A DNA stretch of 36,041 nucleotides from Caldimicrobium sp. (GCA_025060015.1 JANXDB010000014.1:1-36041); one strand, 5' to 3'. Counted from the stretch's first letter, positions 7,874-16,542 are shown. The notes: generated from the letters alone by a model not told the origin. Program-made: numbers and translations.

Positions 7874-8037
7874 CCACATTCATAGCATTTAACATCAAGT
7901 ATGTTATCAATAAGTGCAACATAGATTGTATCACCACCACAGGCTTTACAGGCATCTCCAACATTCTCTTCATCTATAGTCTTTTGTAGGTCCTCCTTAA
8001 GATCCTCTGGTATATCAGGATCAAAGATGACTTTCAT
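7837..8037 (-). CDS. Small zinc ribbon protein of unknown function
   Basis: This 66-residue acidic protein has two CxxC knuckles, CKAC near residue 30 and CYEC near residue 52, spaced as in a zinc ribbon, with hydrophobic strands between them. I do not recognise a named family. A strong Shine-Dalgarno (GGAGG) lies upstream of the ATG, and a separate promoter is visible further upstream, so it is very likely real. Its last 12 codons are antisense to the end of folE2. It follows nadB in the same direction with an 80 bp gap. Confidence 0.75.
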   Translation of the reverse strand: MKVIFDPDIPEDLKEDLQKTIDEENVGDACKACGGDTIYVALIDNILDVKCYECGYSFLEIELSEE

Positions 8038-8069
8038 AGAGCCTCCAGTAGTTTATGGATTTAGTTAAA

Positions 8070-8098
8070 ATTTTAACAACCAAAGAAGATTTTGTAAA
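8070..8098 (-). promoter_or_regulatory. Putative promoter of the small zinc ribbon gene, with palindrome
   Basis: On the minus strand TTTACA (8098-8093) and TAAAAT (8075-8070) are 17 bp apart. The -10 box sits inside a perfect 14-bp palindrome GTTAAAATTTTAAC (8064-8077), which could be an operator or simply AT-rich symmetry. Confidence 0.5.
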
Positions 8099-8117
8099 GG
8101 GATTTTTTGAAAATATT

Positions 8118-9719
8118 TTAAAAATTTTTTTGTAGAATGGTATACCTTTGATAGTTGTAGTCTTTTTTAGGATAATCGAGAAGATAATGAGTTCCCCTAG
8201 ATTCCCTCCGTTGAAGGGCTGATTTTACAATTAGTTCTGCTACTAAACTTAAAAATTTTAATTCCATCACATCCAAGTCTAAATACACTGAATTCCAATT
8301 TTCTTCGATCTCCCTTCTTATTAGGGAGATTCTCTTTAAAGCAAATTCCAGCATTTTAGTAGTCCTTACAATGCCAACAAGATCCCACATGATCTTTCTG
8401 ATTATGTCCCAATTGTGGGATATGAATACCTTTTCTTCTTTTATGTCCATGATTATGGGTTCTTTTAGAGTGGGAAGCCTTATGGACCATTCTTTATAGA
8501 GGGCGAGGTCCTCTTTTATCCTGAGATAGGCTTGATGAGAGAAAACCACTGCTTCAAGCAGTGAATTGGAGGCCAGTCTGTTTGCCCCATGAAGTCCTGT
8601 GCAGGCACATTCACCTACAGCAAAGAGATTGGGAATATCCGTCTGTCCCCAGCAGTTGGTGAGAATCCCTCCACAAAGATAATGTGCTGCAGGCACTACA
8701 GGAATAGGTTGAGAAGTTATATCAATTCCATATTTAAGACAGGTCTCATAAATATGGGGAAATCTTCTTTTGACATAATCAGACGGCAAGGAGGTGATAT
8801 CCAAATAGACGCATTCCGCTCCGCTTTGTTTTAGTTCCATGTCTATGGCTCTTGTCACTATGTCTCGGGGAGCAAGCTCTAATCTCACGGGATCGTATTT
8901 GTGCATGAAAGGTTTCCCTTCAGCGTTTAGTAGGACCCCTCCTTCACCTCTAAGGGCCTCGCTGATGAGAAAGTTTTTGGCCTTGGGATGATAGAGACAA
9001 GTGGGATGGAATTGAATAAACTCCATGTTGGCAATCCTACATCCAGCCTCATAAGCCAGTGCTATACCATCTCCTGTGGCTGTATCAGGATTACTGGTGT
9101 AAAGATAAGCCTTACCTGCACCACCAGTACATATAGCGACAACAGGAGCTAAAAATAGTTTTATCTGGGATTTAATTAAATCTATGACATAGACACCAGC
9201 CACTCTACAGGTATCTGAGGAACATCCTTTTTCCAGGATAAGTTCAAAGGCCAAATGATTTTCTAAGAGGCTAATTGTTGGTGATTCTACGGCTCTCTGT
9301 ATAAGAGCGTTTTCAATAGCCCTTCCAGTATAATCACCCACATGGAGAACCCGCTTTCTTGAATGACCACCTTCCAAGGTTAGATGAAACCTTTTTGGAT
9401 TCTCTGGATCCCTATCAAAATTTACACCCCATTCAAGAAGGTCCTTTATTCTCTCTGGACCTTTTTTTATCACTAAATCCACTATTTCAGGATCACAGAG
9501 GCCATCTCCTGCAATTTCGGTATCTCTCCTGTGAAGATCAAAATGATTATCTTCTTCTAAAACGCAGGCAATGCCACCCTGAGCAAGGGAGGTGGCATTA
9601 TCAAATACTCTCTTTTTGGTTAGAACTATTACCTCTCCGAGATTTTTTAATTTTAGGGCTAGGGATAGTCCTGCTAAACCAGACCCTATAATTATGAAAT
9701 CTCCCTTGATTATCTCCAT
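8118..9719 (-). CDS. nadB: L-aspartate oxidase NadB
   Basis: NadB oxidises L-aspartate to iminoaspartate, the first step of de novo NAD synthesis; under anaerobic conditions fumarate can accept the electrons. The 533-residue flavoprotein has the FAD-binding GSGLAG at residues 12-17, the SLAQGGIACVL segment, EGGHSRKRVLHVGDYTG, and EFIQFHPTCLY and EALRGEGGVLLN from the succinate dehydrogenase/aspartate oxidase fold. AGECACTGLHGANRLASNSL is the second FAD segment. A helical C-terminal domain follows. The ATG overlaps the stop of the preceding gene as TAATG. nadA and nadC are not in the window. Confidence 0.95.
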   Translation of the reverse strand: MEIIKGDFIIIGSGLAGLSLALKLKNLGEVIVLTKKRVFDNATSLAQGGIACVLEEDNHFDLHRRDTEIAGDGLCDPEIVDLVIKKGPERIKDLLEWGVNFDRDPENPKRFHLTLEGGHSRKRVLHVGDYTGRAIENALIQRAVESPTISLLENHLAFELILEKGCSSDTCRVAGVYVIDLIKSQIKLFLAPVVAICTGGAGKAYLYTSNPDTATGDGIALAYEAGCRIANMEFIQFHPTCLYHPKAKNFLISEALRGEGGVLLNAEGKPFMHKYDPVRLELAPRDIVTRAIDMELKQSGAECVYLDITSLPSDYVKRRFPHIYETCLKYGIDITSQPIPVVPAAHYLCGGILTNCWGQTDIPNLFAVGECACTGLHGANRLASNSLLEAVVFSHQAYLRIKEDLALYKEWSIRLPTLKEPIIMDIKEEKVFISHNWDIIRKIMWDLVGIVRTTKMLEFALKRISLIRREIEENWNSVYLDLDVMELKFLSLVAELIVKSALQRRESRGTHYLLDYPKKDYNYQRYTILQKNF

Positions 9720-11005
9720 TAAGCCGAGTCCTCGCCTTTGGTAAAGGGTTTTCTCTCTAAGAAATATTCAAATAGCGCGGGTCCGGAGGAAAAGAATAGA
9801 TTTGAGTCATAGGCAAACTTTTCACAAAAATTGATTTCTCTTTTTTTATCTCGATCCTTAGCAGAGTCAAAGATAGCCCAAGGAACTGGTTTGGTAGAGT
9901 GCGTTCTAATCGGTATGGGTGTGAGATGGTCACAACAGACCATGATTTTGTAATTATTAGTCACTTCAGGGATTCGCTCCAAAAAGTATCTTACCACTCT
10001 TCGATCGAATTCATCTATGGCTTTAATCTTAAGCTCTAAATTTCCCTCATGCGCTGCCTCATCGGGAGCTTCTACATGAATCAGGACAAAATCAACCTCT
10101 TTTAGGGATTCAATGGCATAATCAACCTTTCCCTCGTAATTGGTATCAATGTATCCAGTAGCTCCGGGAACTTCTATTACCCTCAGGCCAGAGAGAACTG
10201 CTAATCCTTTAATAAGATCTACGGCTGAGATGACGGCCCCTATTAGCCCCCACTTCTCTTCAAAACTCTCTAAGCCCGGCATTCTTCCCTGTCCCCAAGG
10301 CCAGATAGCATTGGCAGGTCTTTTGTTTTCCAGTTTTCTTCGCTGATTGATGGGATGCTTTTCTAGGATCTCAATCGCCTTTAAGATGAACTCTTTGAGA
10401 TAGGGCTCCTCATCATAACTTTGAAAGGCAAACCAGACATTCTGTCCCAGTAGGTCATGGGGAGGATAGGTGTGAAGTCCACCAGAACCTCCTCTCCAAA
10501 GTAAAATGTGACGATAGCTTACCCCTGGTATGATTTCAATTTTGTCGGTTGAGGCCTTTAAGTTGATGCTGTTTATGAGTTCCATGGCCTCTTCAGTAGA
10601 TATGTGTCCTGCAGAATAATCCTCCATGATTAGGTCCTTGCCCTCAAAACGTAAAGTCACTAAGTTACAGCGATAGGCCACGTCTTCAGGCTTAAGATCA
10701 ATACCCTTGGCAGCTGCTTCAATTGGACCCCTGCCAGTGTATTTCTCCTCAGGTGGATAACCGAGAAGTCCCATAATAGCCACATCAGATCCAGGACTCA
10801 TGCCAATGGGAATGGTTTGACATGCTCCTATTTCCCCATAACTAGCTATGAAATCCATACCAGGTGTGATTGCTACCTCTAAGGGTGTCTTCCCGCCGAG
10901 TTCTTTCAGGGCAAAGTCTCCCATTCCATCTCCAATTAATAGGGCGTATTTTCTCGGTCCCAGAGGTTCATTTATTATTTTCTTTTTTCCAGATGCCTTT
11001 TTCAT
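9719..11005 (-). CDS. Cofactor-independent phosphoglycerate mutase / proposed homoserine kinase (ApgM-like)
   Basis: This 428-residue alkaline phosphatase-superfamily protein resembles archaeal ApgM mutases. The metal-binding LIGDGMGD is at residues 23-30, the catalytic serine in MSPGSDVA near residue 73, and YTGRGPIEAAAKGI follows. HVEAPDEAAHEGN and CCDHLTPIPIRTHS give the second metal site. A bacterial branch of this family has been proposed to act as an alternative homoserine kinase in threonine synthesis, and the sequence resembles that branch; no thr genes are adjacent to decide. A strong Shine-Dalgarno (AAAGGAGGAGG) precedes the ATG. The N-terminal 17 residues are a basic extension. Confidence 0.85.
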   Translation of the reverse strand: MKKASGKKKIINEPLGPRKYALLIGDGMGDFALKELGGKTPLEVAITPGMDFIASYGEIGACQTIPIGMSPGSDVAIMGLLGYPPEEKYTGRGPIEAAAKGIDLKPEDVAYRCNLVTLRFEGKDLIMEDYSAGHISTEEAMELINSINLKASTDKIEIIPGVSYRHILLWRGGSGGLHTYPPHDLLGQNVWFAFQSYDEEPYLKEFILKAIEILEKHPINQRRKLENKRPANAIWPWGQGRMPGLESFEEKWGLIGAVISAVDLIKGLAVLSGLRVIEVPGATGYIDTNYEGKVDYAIESLKEVDFVLIHVEAPDEAAHEGNLELKIKAIDEFDRRVVRYFLERIPEVTNNYKIMVCCDHLTPIPIRTHSTKPVPWAIFDSAKDRDKKREINFCEKFAYDSNLFFSSGPALFEYFLERKPFTKGEDSA

Positions 11006-11044
11006 AGGCCCTCCTCCTTTGATCTTTTTAAATGTGGTACTTTA

Positions 11045-11755
11045 TTACAGGATTTTGGCTATAAGAAAGGATAATTTAAAAAATAAGAAAAAAAATAAGG
11101 TTAACAAGATCTGACCAAAAAAATCCGCTGGTGCAAAAAGAAGACTAAGAAGATAAAATCCTCCCCAAAAGTATAACCTTCTTCGTCCATAAAGCTCCCT
11201 AGTTAGAATTCCCTCCTTTATCAGAAGGGCAAAGATTAAAGGCAACTGAAAGATGATTACCGAAAAGAGAATTACCTTAAGAAGGAAAAAGAGAAAGGCA
11301 TAAACTCGAAGATTGCTTTCAAAATTGTTACCAAAATATAGAAAGATTTTCAAAAAAAAGGGTGTGAAGAGAAAATAACCTGTTACCAATCCCATAATGC
11401 CAAGGAGGAGTACTAGAGAAAGAACCTTTTTAAAAAACCTTTTTTCATAATCCTCAAACTCTGAGGCAAGGGTTTTCCACAGACGAAGCATCAGAACAGG
11501 AATGGTCAAGGCTAAAGCTATATAAAAGGAGGCTCTTAGGACCACCAGGAGGGCCTCTTCAATACTTATGAAAACCAGGGATTTTCCAGAGATGAGTCCA
11601 AAGTAAGGATACAAAAGATAGGGAAAGAGTTTTGGAAAGGCCAAAAAAGAGGCTATCCAAAATAAAAAAAGTATTACAAGGTATAAAATTAACTCACGGC
11701 GGAGCCTTGATAAAAACCAGAGGTCAAGAGGATTAGGAAGATTTAGTTTGGCCAT
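11045..11755 (-). CDS. tatC: Sec-independent protein translocase TatC
   Basis: TatC is the multi-spanning receptor that recognises twin-arginine signal peptides. The protein has about six hydrophobic helices, beginning with LRRELILYLVILFLFWIASFLAF, and the expected charged loop WKTLASEFEDYEKRFFKK between helices. The ATG (MAKLNLPNPLD) was chosen over an upstream in-frame TTG because the shorter form, 236 residues, fits the family; both overlap tatB. It follows tatB by overlap and precedes the ApgM-like gene by 39 bp. The sequence is divergent for TatC and unusually rich in Phe and Leu. Confidence 0.88.
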   Translation of the reverse strand: MAKLNLPNPLDLWFLSRLRRELILYLVILFLFWIASFLAFPKLFPYLLYPYFGLISGKSLVFISIEEALLVVLRASFYIALALTIPVLMLRLWKTLASEFEDYEKRFFKKVLSLVLLLGIMGLVTGYFLFTPFFLKIFLYFGNNFESNLRVYAFLFFLLKVILFSVIIFQLPLIFALLIKEGILTRELYGRRRLYFWGGFYLLSLLFAPADFFGQILLTLFFFLFFKLSFLIAKIL

Positions 11756-12017
11756 TATCTCTGGGATCAATTCTATCAAGTAGTTTTATAGGGTCAGAAA
11801 CCTCTTCCTTAAGCCTTTCCAGATCTTCCTTTGCCTCCTTGATATCCTTTTCAACCTCTTCCAATTCCAGTTCTCTTTTTAGTTCATCAATGGCCTTTTT
11901 AATTTCAATGGAAAGCCTCCCGAGGAATCTTCCCACCTCTGGAAGTTTTTCAGGACCAAGCACAATCAGAGCAACTAAAAAGATTATAATGGCTTCAGTG
12001 AACCCTATGTTAAACAT
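11733..12017 (-). CDS. tatB: Twin-arginine translocase subunit TatB
   Basis: The 94-residue protein starts MFNIGFTEAIIIFLVALIVL and continues GPEKLPEVGRFLGR, the canonical TatA/TatB transmembrane helix, hinge and amphipathic helix. A charged coiled-coil tail follows. The glutamate at position 8 and the FNIG start favour TatB over TatA. TatB forms the substrate-binding complex with TatC, encoded directly downstream with overlap. A separate TatA is not in the window, so this protein might serve both roles or tatA may lie elsewhere. Confidence 0.9.
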   Translation of the reverse strand: MFNIGFTEAIIIFLVALIVLGPEKLPEVGRFLGRLSIEIKKAIDELKRELELEEVEKDIKEAKEDLERLKEEVSDPIKLLDRIDPRDNGQTKSS

Positions 12018-12022
12018 ACTTC

Positions 12023-13132
12023 TTAGACATATCTCCGTGGAATGGCTCTACCTAGATTGCAGAAAAGTTCATAAGAAATGGTGTAGGCAAGTTGTGCTAG
12101 CTCATCGGCTGGAACTTCTTCCCTCTCCCCACCTAGGAGGATCACCTCTTCACCCCTATGGGGAAGCTCAAGGTCAGTCAAATCAAGATATAATGCCTTC
12201 ATGGAGACCGTTCCTACCACCGGAACTCTTCTGCCTCTTATAACAGCAAATCCTCTGTTGCTGAGGATCCTTGGATAGCCGTCTCCATAACCAACAGGCA
12301 CCAAGCCCAAAAGGCTATCTCGCTTAGCTGTAAAGGTTGCACCATATCCCGCCGTATCTCCTTTTTTTATGCCCTTTATATCCACAATTCTTGATTTGAC
12401 AGTCATCACGGGCTTTAGCCTAAGGTGTGCTCTTGCTCTATAGGAGGGATATCCTCCGTAGAGAGCAATCCCTGGTCTAACTAGATTGCCTCTATACTCT
12501 TGACAAAATATCAGGCCTGCGGAATTGCAAAAATGGATGTGCTTGGGATGCACTCCCTGATTTTTTAGAGAGATTTCAACTTCCCTAAAGATATTAATCT
12601 GTCTTGTAAAAAGAGGGTCTTCAGGTTTTTCACCACAGGCCAAATGAGTCATAAGTCCAGTGAGATGCAACTGTGGATTTTCCTTAAGTTTATCAATAAT
12701 TTTAGGAAGGTCCTCAGGAAGTACTCCGAAGCGATGCATCCCTGTGTCAACTTTGAGATGGAATTCAAGTGAAAGTCCCTTTTTTAAAGTGAAATCAATC
12801 AGCCATTCAAGGGTTTCAAGGTTTGTCACAGTAGGGATAATTCTTAGGGCCTTTATGTCTGGAAGCCAATCTCTCTCAAATCCAGAAAGCAGGATTAACG
12901 GATGAATAAGACCCGCTTTTCTGAGTAGATAGGCTTCCTGTGGCTCGGCAATACCAAAGCCAAATACCTTTTCTTCAGCAAGTGCCCGTGCCACTTCCAG
13001 AAGTCCGTGGCCATAGGCGTCATTTTTAATTACAGCTAAGATCTCCACATTTCCTGGTAAGAGCCTCTTTATGGCACGTAGGTTGTGTTTTAAATTCTGG
13101 AGACTGATTTCTATGATCTTTGGCCAGAAAAT
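12023..13132 (-). CDS. alr: Alanine racemase, apparent ATT start
   Basis: Alr interconverts L- and D-alanine with pyridoxal phosphate for peptidoglycan. The PLP lysine is in AVIKNDAYGHG and the second catalytic tyrosine in DTAGYGATF; GYGDGYPR and VGTVSMKALYLDL are typical C-terminal domain segments. No ATG opens the full gene. The first internal start, GTG at 13048, would delete the first strand and helix and leave the lysine only eight residues from the N-terminus. Upstream, in frame, the protein continues as FWPKIIEISLQNLKHN and RAIKRLLPGN, typical of Alr. A GGAGG sits nine bases before ATT at 13132, giving 369 residues with the PLP lysine at position 36. Confidence 0.9.
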   Translation of the reverse strand: MFWPKIIEISLQNLKHNLRAIKRLLPGNVEILAVIKNDAYGHGLLEVARALAEEKVFGFGIAEPQEAYLLRKAGLIHPLILLSGFERDWLPDIKALRIIPTVTNLETLEWLIDFTLKKGLSLEFHLKVDTGMHRFGVLPEDLPKIIDKLKENPQLHLTGLMTHLACGEKPEDPLFTRQINIFREVEISLKNQGVHPKHIHFCNSAGLIFCQEYRGNLVRPGIALYGGYPSYRARAHLRLKPVMTVKSRIVDIKGIKKGDTAGYGATFTAKRDSLLGLVPVGYGDGYPRILSNRGFAVIRGRRVPVVGTVSMKALYLDLTDLELPHRGEEVILLGGEREEVPADELAQLAYTISYELFCNLGRAIPRRYV

Positions 13133-13147
13133 GGTTTTATTTCCTCC
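13130..13147 (-). promoter_or_regulatory. Shine-Dalgarno and ATT start of alr
   Basis: Minus strand GGAGGA (13147-13142) is followed after nine bases by ATT (13132-13130). It begins immediately after the stop of the thioredoxin reductase-like gene. Its position decides the start of alr. Confidence 0.65.
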
Positions 13148-13148
13148 G

Positions 13149-14051
13149 TTAAGAAGATATCTTGAGATTTTTTACGTAATCTGAAGCAGATATTCCAGCA
13201 ATACAGCCTTCTCCTACGGCCTTAGCTAACTGTAAAGGCGGACCTGTAAGGTCTCCACAGGCAAAGAGGCCTGGAATGTTTGTCTGCATCTTTCGATCGA
13301 CCTTGACATAATTGAAGGTTTCTGGATCTAATTCTACACCCAACGGTCCAAGAAGTTCAAGTGGACCCTTTGCTCCAAGCTCTATAAATATGCCATCTAC
13401 TTCGATGATCTGCTCATCCTCCAATTTCAAGCCCCTAACTTCCTCCTCTCCAACTATATCTATTGGTTTTTTAGAAACTACCTCAACCGGGCGATCCTTG
13501 ATCTCCTCATGGAGAGATTCCATTTTTTTTAGGGGTATGAGAAAAACTCTTGAGGCAAATTTGGTCAGGGTGAGGGCTCCATGGATGGCTGCTGAGCCAT
13601 CCCCAAGAACAGCCACTTTTTTACCTCTGTAAAACCAGGCATCACAATCCACACAATAGGAGACCCCTTTGCCCACGAAAGCATCTTCGTTTTTGAAGAT
13701 TTTCTTTTTTTTCTTTACACCTAAGGCAAGTATTAGGGCTAAACTTTTTATGGAAGAGCCCTTCTCTGTTTCAATGAAAAAATCTCCATTCTCAGACAAC
13801 TCAAGTTTGATTACATCTTCTGGAAGATAGGTTGTTCCGAATTTCAAGGCCTGATCAAGGCCTGCTAACAGCAACTCTTTGCCATCTATTTTTTCCTTAA
13901 AGCCAAAGTAGTTTTCAATATGGGCATGATAGAGGGCACTACTTTCGAGTTTTCCAAGAAGTAAAACCTTATGTCTTCTTCTGGCAGCATGGATTGCTCC
14001 CTGAAGACCAGCTGGGCCAGCTCCTATTATGACAATCTCATATTCTTGCAT
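13149..14051 (-). CDS. Thioredoxin reductase-like FAD/NAD(P) oxidoreductase
   Basis: The 300-residue protein has the FAD dinucleotide motif GAGPAG at residues 10-15, a redox pair Cys133/Cys136 in YCVDCDAWF, the NAD(P) motif LGDGSAAIHGAL, and the C-terminal FAD segment GLFACGDLTGPPLQLAKAVGEG. The layout is that of low-molecular-weight thioredoxin reductases. The CVDC active site differs from the usual CATC, and the NAD(P) motif is GDGSAA rather than GGGxxA. The electron acceptor may therefore not be a standard thioredoxin. The gene lies between yacG and alr in a tight operon. Confidence 0.85.
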   Translation of the reverse strand: MQEYEIVIIGAGPAGLQGAIHAARRRHKVLLLGKLESSALYHAHIENYFGFKEKIDGKELLLAGLDQALKFGTTYLPEDVIKLELSENGDFFIETEKGSSIKSLALILALGVKKKKKIFKNEDAFVGKGVSYCVDCDAWFYRGKKVAVLGDGSAAIHGALTLTKFASRVFLIPLKKMESLHEEIKDRPVEVVSKKPIDIVGEEEVRGLKLEDEQIIEVDGIFIELGAKGPLELLGPLGVELDPETFNYVKVDRKMQTNIPGLFACGDLTGPPLQLAKAVGEGCIAGISASDYVKNLKISS

Positions 14052-14072
14052 ACAAATTACCTCCCTATCAGT

Positions 14073-14258
14073 TTACTCTTTGATTTCCTTTTGTTCCTCT
14101 CGTTTGTCTAATGTGGGCATTCTGTACTTCTCTGAAAGCCAATTATAAAGATCAACAAGTTTACATTCCCTTGAACAAAAAGGTCTGTAGGGATTATTTT
14201 CCCAAGGGAATTCCCTACCACAAATTGGACATTTTCTCTTTTTTAAGGCACAATCCAT
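14073..14258 (-). CDS. yacG: DNA gyrase inhibitor YacG-like zinc protein
   Basis: The 61-residue protein has the YacG zinc knuckles CPIC near residue 10 and CSREC near residues 28-32, followed by KLVDLYNWLSEKYRMP, the conserved helix that in E. coli YacG contacts gyrase. The length is typical. A Shine-Dalgarno (GAGG) lies just before the ATG. It overlaps the end of the USP gene by 16 bp. Confidence 0.9.
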   Translation of the reverse strand: MDCALKKRKCPICGREFPWENNPYRPFCSRECKLVDLYNWLSEKYRMPTLDKREEQKEIKE

Positions 14259-15166
14259 ATGGCCTCACTTTCAAGTGAACTTATGAGTTTAGAGGAGACT
14301 GAGCCCAGGAGTAACCCAGGAAAGCCTCCACGCCCCCGCCTTCCAATGACCACCGTAGTGAATTCACCTCTTTTCACTTCTCTAATTATAGCAGGAGCTG
14401 CTCCTAAAAAAGAAGAAGTTAATTTAAAGTTAATCTTTTCCTGAGGAAGCTTTGCTTTCGAGATTAGTGTTTGGACCCTCAAGAGAAACTCTTTTAAATC
14501 AGGGGATATTTCATAATGAAGAAGGTCTTCCAGGGATCCCTCGTAGGAAGGTGACTTTGAGATAAGGCCCAGACAATGGAAGAAGGTTACTCTGTAATCA
14601 ATCAACTGAGAAAGAATCTTTAGGGCATAATCTATTACCCTTAGACCCCGTTCTCCTAGATCAAAGGCCACAAGGATGTTACGGTTAAAGACTTTATTTC
14701 TCACTATCCAGAGGGGTAAGAAAGAGTAAAGAAGCATTTTTTGAGAGAAAGAACCAGCCCAGATGCTTGCCAGTTTGCCAAGGCCTCTTTTCCCCATAAC
14801 AATAGCAGTGAAATCCCTCCCTTTCACAAATTGAAGGACCTTTTCTGCTTTATCTCCCTCAACCGGTTCAACAATAAAAGTTGTCTCAAGATCCATTACC
14901 TTTCTCAAATCCTCTAAAATCTCTCCTAGCTCTTTTAAAAAACTTTCCCTTTCACATTTTATGAACTTTTCCAGTTCTTCCTCACGTTGTATCTCTTTTA
15001 AATAATCTCTGCTTGGTAAAAGAAGGCTTTGGGGTATCTCTATCAGATGATAGAAAGTGAGATTAAGCCTGCTTCCCTCAAAGAGTTTCTTGAGATAGCT
15101 GATAATCCTCTGACCAAAGTGTCCTTTAGTGTAACAGCAGAGGAGATGAGGGACTAGCTCTTCCAT
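14243..15166 (-). CDS. Tandem universal stress protein
   Basis: Two USP domains are fused. The first (about residues 5-155) ends with GKRGLGKLASIWAGSFSQ and the second (about 160-307) ends with GRRGRGGFPGLLLGSVSS; both follow the G-2x-G-9x-G-S/T ATP-binding pattern. The protein is cytosolic in appearance, with no membrane segments. Such proteins bind ATP and respond to stress or energy state, but their partners vary. The start overlaps the end of argH by 13 bp. Confidence 0.88.
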   Translation of the reverse strand: MEELVPHLLCCYTKGHFGQRIISYLKKLFEGSRLNLTFYHLIEIPQSLLLPSRDYLKEIQREEELEKFIKCERESFLKELGEILEDLRKVMDLETTFIVEPVEGDKAEKVLQFVKGRDFTAIVMGKRGLGKLASIWAGSFSQKMLLYSFLPLWIVRNKVFNRNILVAFDLGERGLRVIDYALKILSQLIDYRVTFFHCLGLISKSPSYEGSLEDLLHYEISPDLKEFLLRVQTLISKAKLPQEKINFKLTSSFLGAAPAIIREVKRGEFTTVVIGRRGRGGFPGLLLGSVSSKLISSLESEAIWIVP

Positions 15167-16542
15167 TTCTCAAGGAACTCCCTAAAATTTCTTAGGTAGG
15201 TCTTGACTGACATTTTTCCTGTTCCACCTATAATTTCTCTTCTTTGCAGGGCATGATCTAAGGTTAGCCAAGTATAAACATCTTCTCCTATTAGACTTGA
15301 GAAACTCTTAAACTCTTCTAAAGTAAGGTCTTCCAATTTCTTCTTTCTCTCTTCAGCATAACGAACAATTCTGCCTGTGATATGATGGGCTTCCCTGAAG
15401 GGAATCCCCTTAGTTACTAGATAATCTGCAACCTCTGTAGCAAGCAAGTGACCTTCTTTTAGAACTGCCTCTAAACGATCTCTATTTAAGGTTATACCTT
15501 CAACAAGCAGGGTTGCCATTTTTATTGAGGCTTTAACTGTGTTTACGGCTTGAAATAAAGGTGGTTTGTCTTCTTGTAGGTCTCTGTTGTAACTTAAAGG
15601 TAGATTTTTTAGTAAAACCAGTAGTTGAAAGAGATTTCCCAAGACAACAGAGGTTTTGCCTCTGATGAGTTCCGCAGAGTCTGGATTTTTTTTCTGAGGC
15701 ATGATAGAGCTTCCTGAACACAGCCTGTCTGGAAGATCTATAAAGGCAAACTCGGGACTTATCCAAAGGATAATCTCCTCTGAAAGTCTTGATAGGTCAA
15801 GCATTATCAAGGTGAGAATGAATAGAAATTCTATGGAGAAGTCTCTAGAACTCACTGCATAGACACTATGTGAGAGGGGAGCACTGAAGCCTAGTTCTTT
15901 GGCCAGAGACTCTCTGTCTAAAGGAAAGCCAGTTCCAGCAAAAGCTGAGCTTCCCAAGGGACATAGTCTTAGCCTCTTTTCCCAGTCTTGTATCCTCTCA
16001 AGGTGAAAACGCGCAGCTTCTGCATAGGTGCTTAACCAGTGAGCAAAGAGGACAGGCTGAGCATGTTGGAGATGAGTAAAACCTGGCATAATCACATCTA
16101 AATTGTTTTCAGCTTTTTCAATTATTGCCGTGATAAAGCATAGGAGAAGATCTTTTAATTTATCTCCCTCATCCATTAGATATAGTCTTAAATCTGTAAC
16201 CACCTGCTCGTTTCTGCTTCTTCCAGTGTGAAGCTTATAAGCAACTTCACCTGTCTTTTCAAATAAGGCTTTTTCAATGTTCATGTGCACATCTTCATAT
16301 TCCCTTTTAAAATGAAAACTACCTTCGTTAATCTGATCTTCTATTTCCTCAAGGGCTTTAATTAAAGCCTCAAGCTCATCCTCTGATAGGATCTGAGCTT
16401 TTTTCAAAGCTTTAGCGTAGGCAATACTTGCTTTGATTTCATAAGGGGCTAAAATACTATCAAAGGACACAGACTCAGTGAATTCTTCAAAAAAAGTGTC
16501 TGTGGATTCTGTAAATCTACCACTCCAGGCTTTGTTTCCCAA
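15154..16542 (-). CDS. argH: Argininosuccinate lyase
   Basis: ArgH splits argininosuccinate into arginine and fumarate, the last step of arginine synthesis. The 462-residue protein begins NKAWSGRF, has HTGRSRNEQVVTDLRLY and FTHLQHAQPV, and carries the superfamily signature GSSIMPQKKNPD with its catalytic serine. The start is TTG, supported by a strong Shine-Dalgarno (AAGGAGG) six bases upstream and by the match of the family N-terminus; no nearby ATG exists. It heads a nine-gene minus-strand run. The fumarate made here could feed NadB, encoded last in the run. Confidence 0.95.
   Translation of the reverse strand: MGNKAWSGRFTESTDTFFEEFTESVSFDSILAPYEIKASIAYAKALKKAQILSEDELEALIKALEEIEDQINEGSFHFKREYEDVHMNIEKALFEKTGEVAYKLHTGRSRNEQVVTDLRLYLMDEGDKLKDLLLCFITAIIEKAENNLDVIMPGFTHLQHAQPVLFAHWLSTYAEAARFHLERIQDWEKRLRLCPLGSSAFAGTGFPLDRESLAKELGFSAPLSHSVYAVSSRDFSIEFLFILTLIMLDLSRLSEEIILWISPEFAFIDLPDRLCSGSSIMPQKKNPDSAELIRGKTSVVLGNLFQLLVLLKNLPLSYNRDLQEDKPPLFQAVNTVKASIKMATLLVEGITLNRDRLEAVLKEGHLLATEVADYLVTKGIPFREAHHITGRIVRYAEERKKKLEDLTLEEFKSFSSLIGEDVYTWLTLDHALQRREIIGGTGKMSVKTYLRNFREFLEKWKS

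Noticed and set aside
11756-11779. Upstream TTG as the tatC start
   Set aside because: It deepens the overlap with tatB and adds residues outside the family; the ATG at 11755 fits better.
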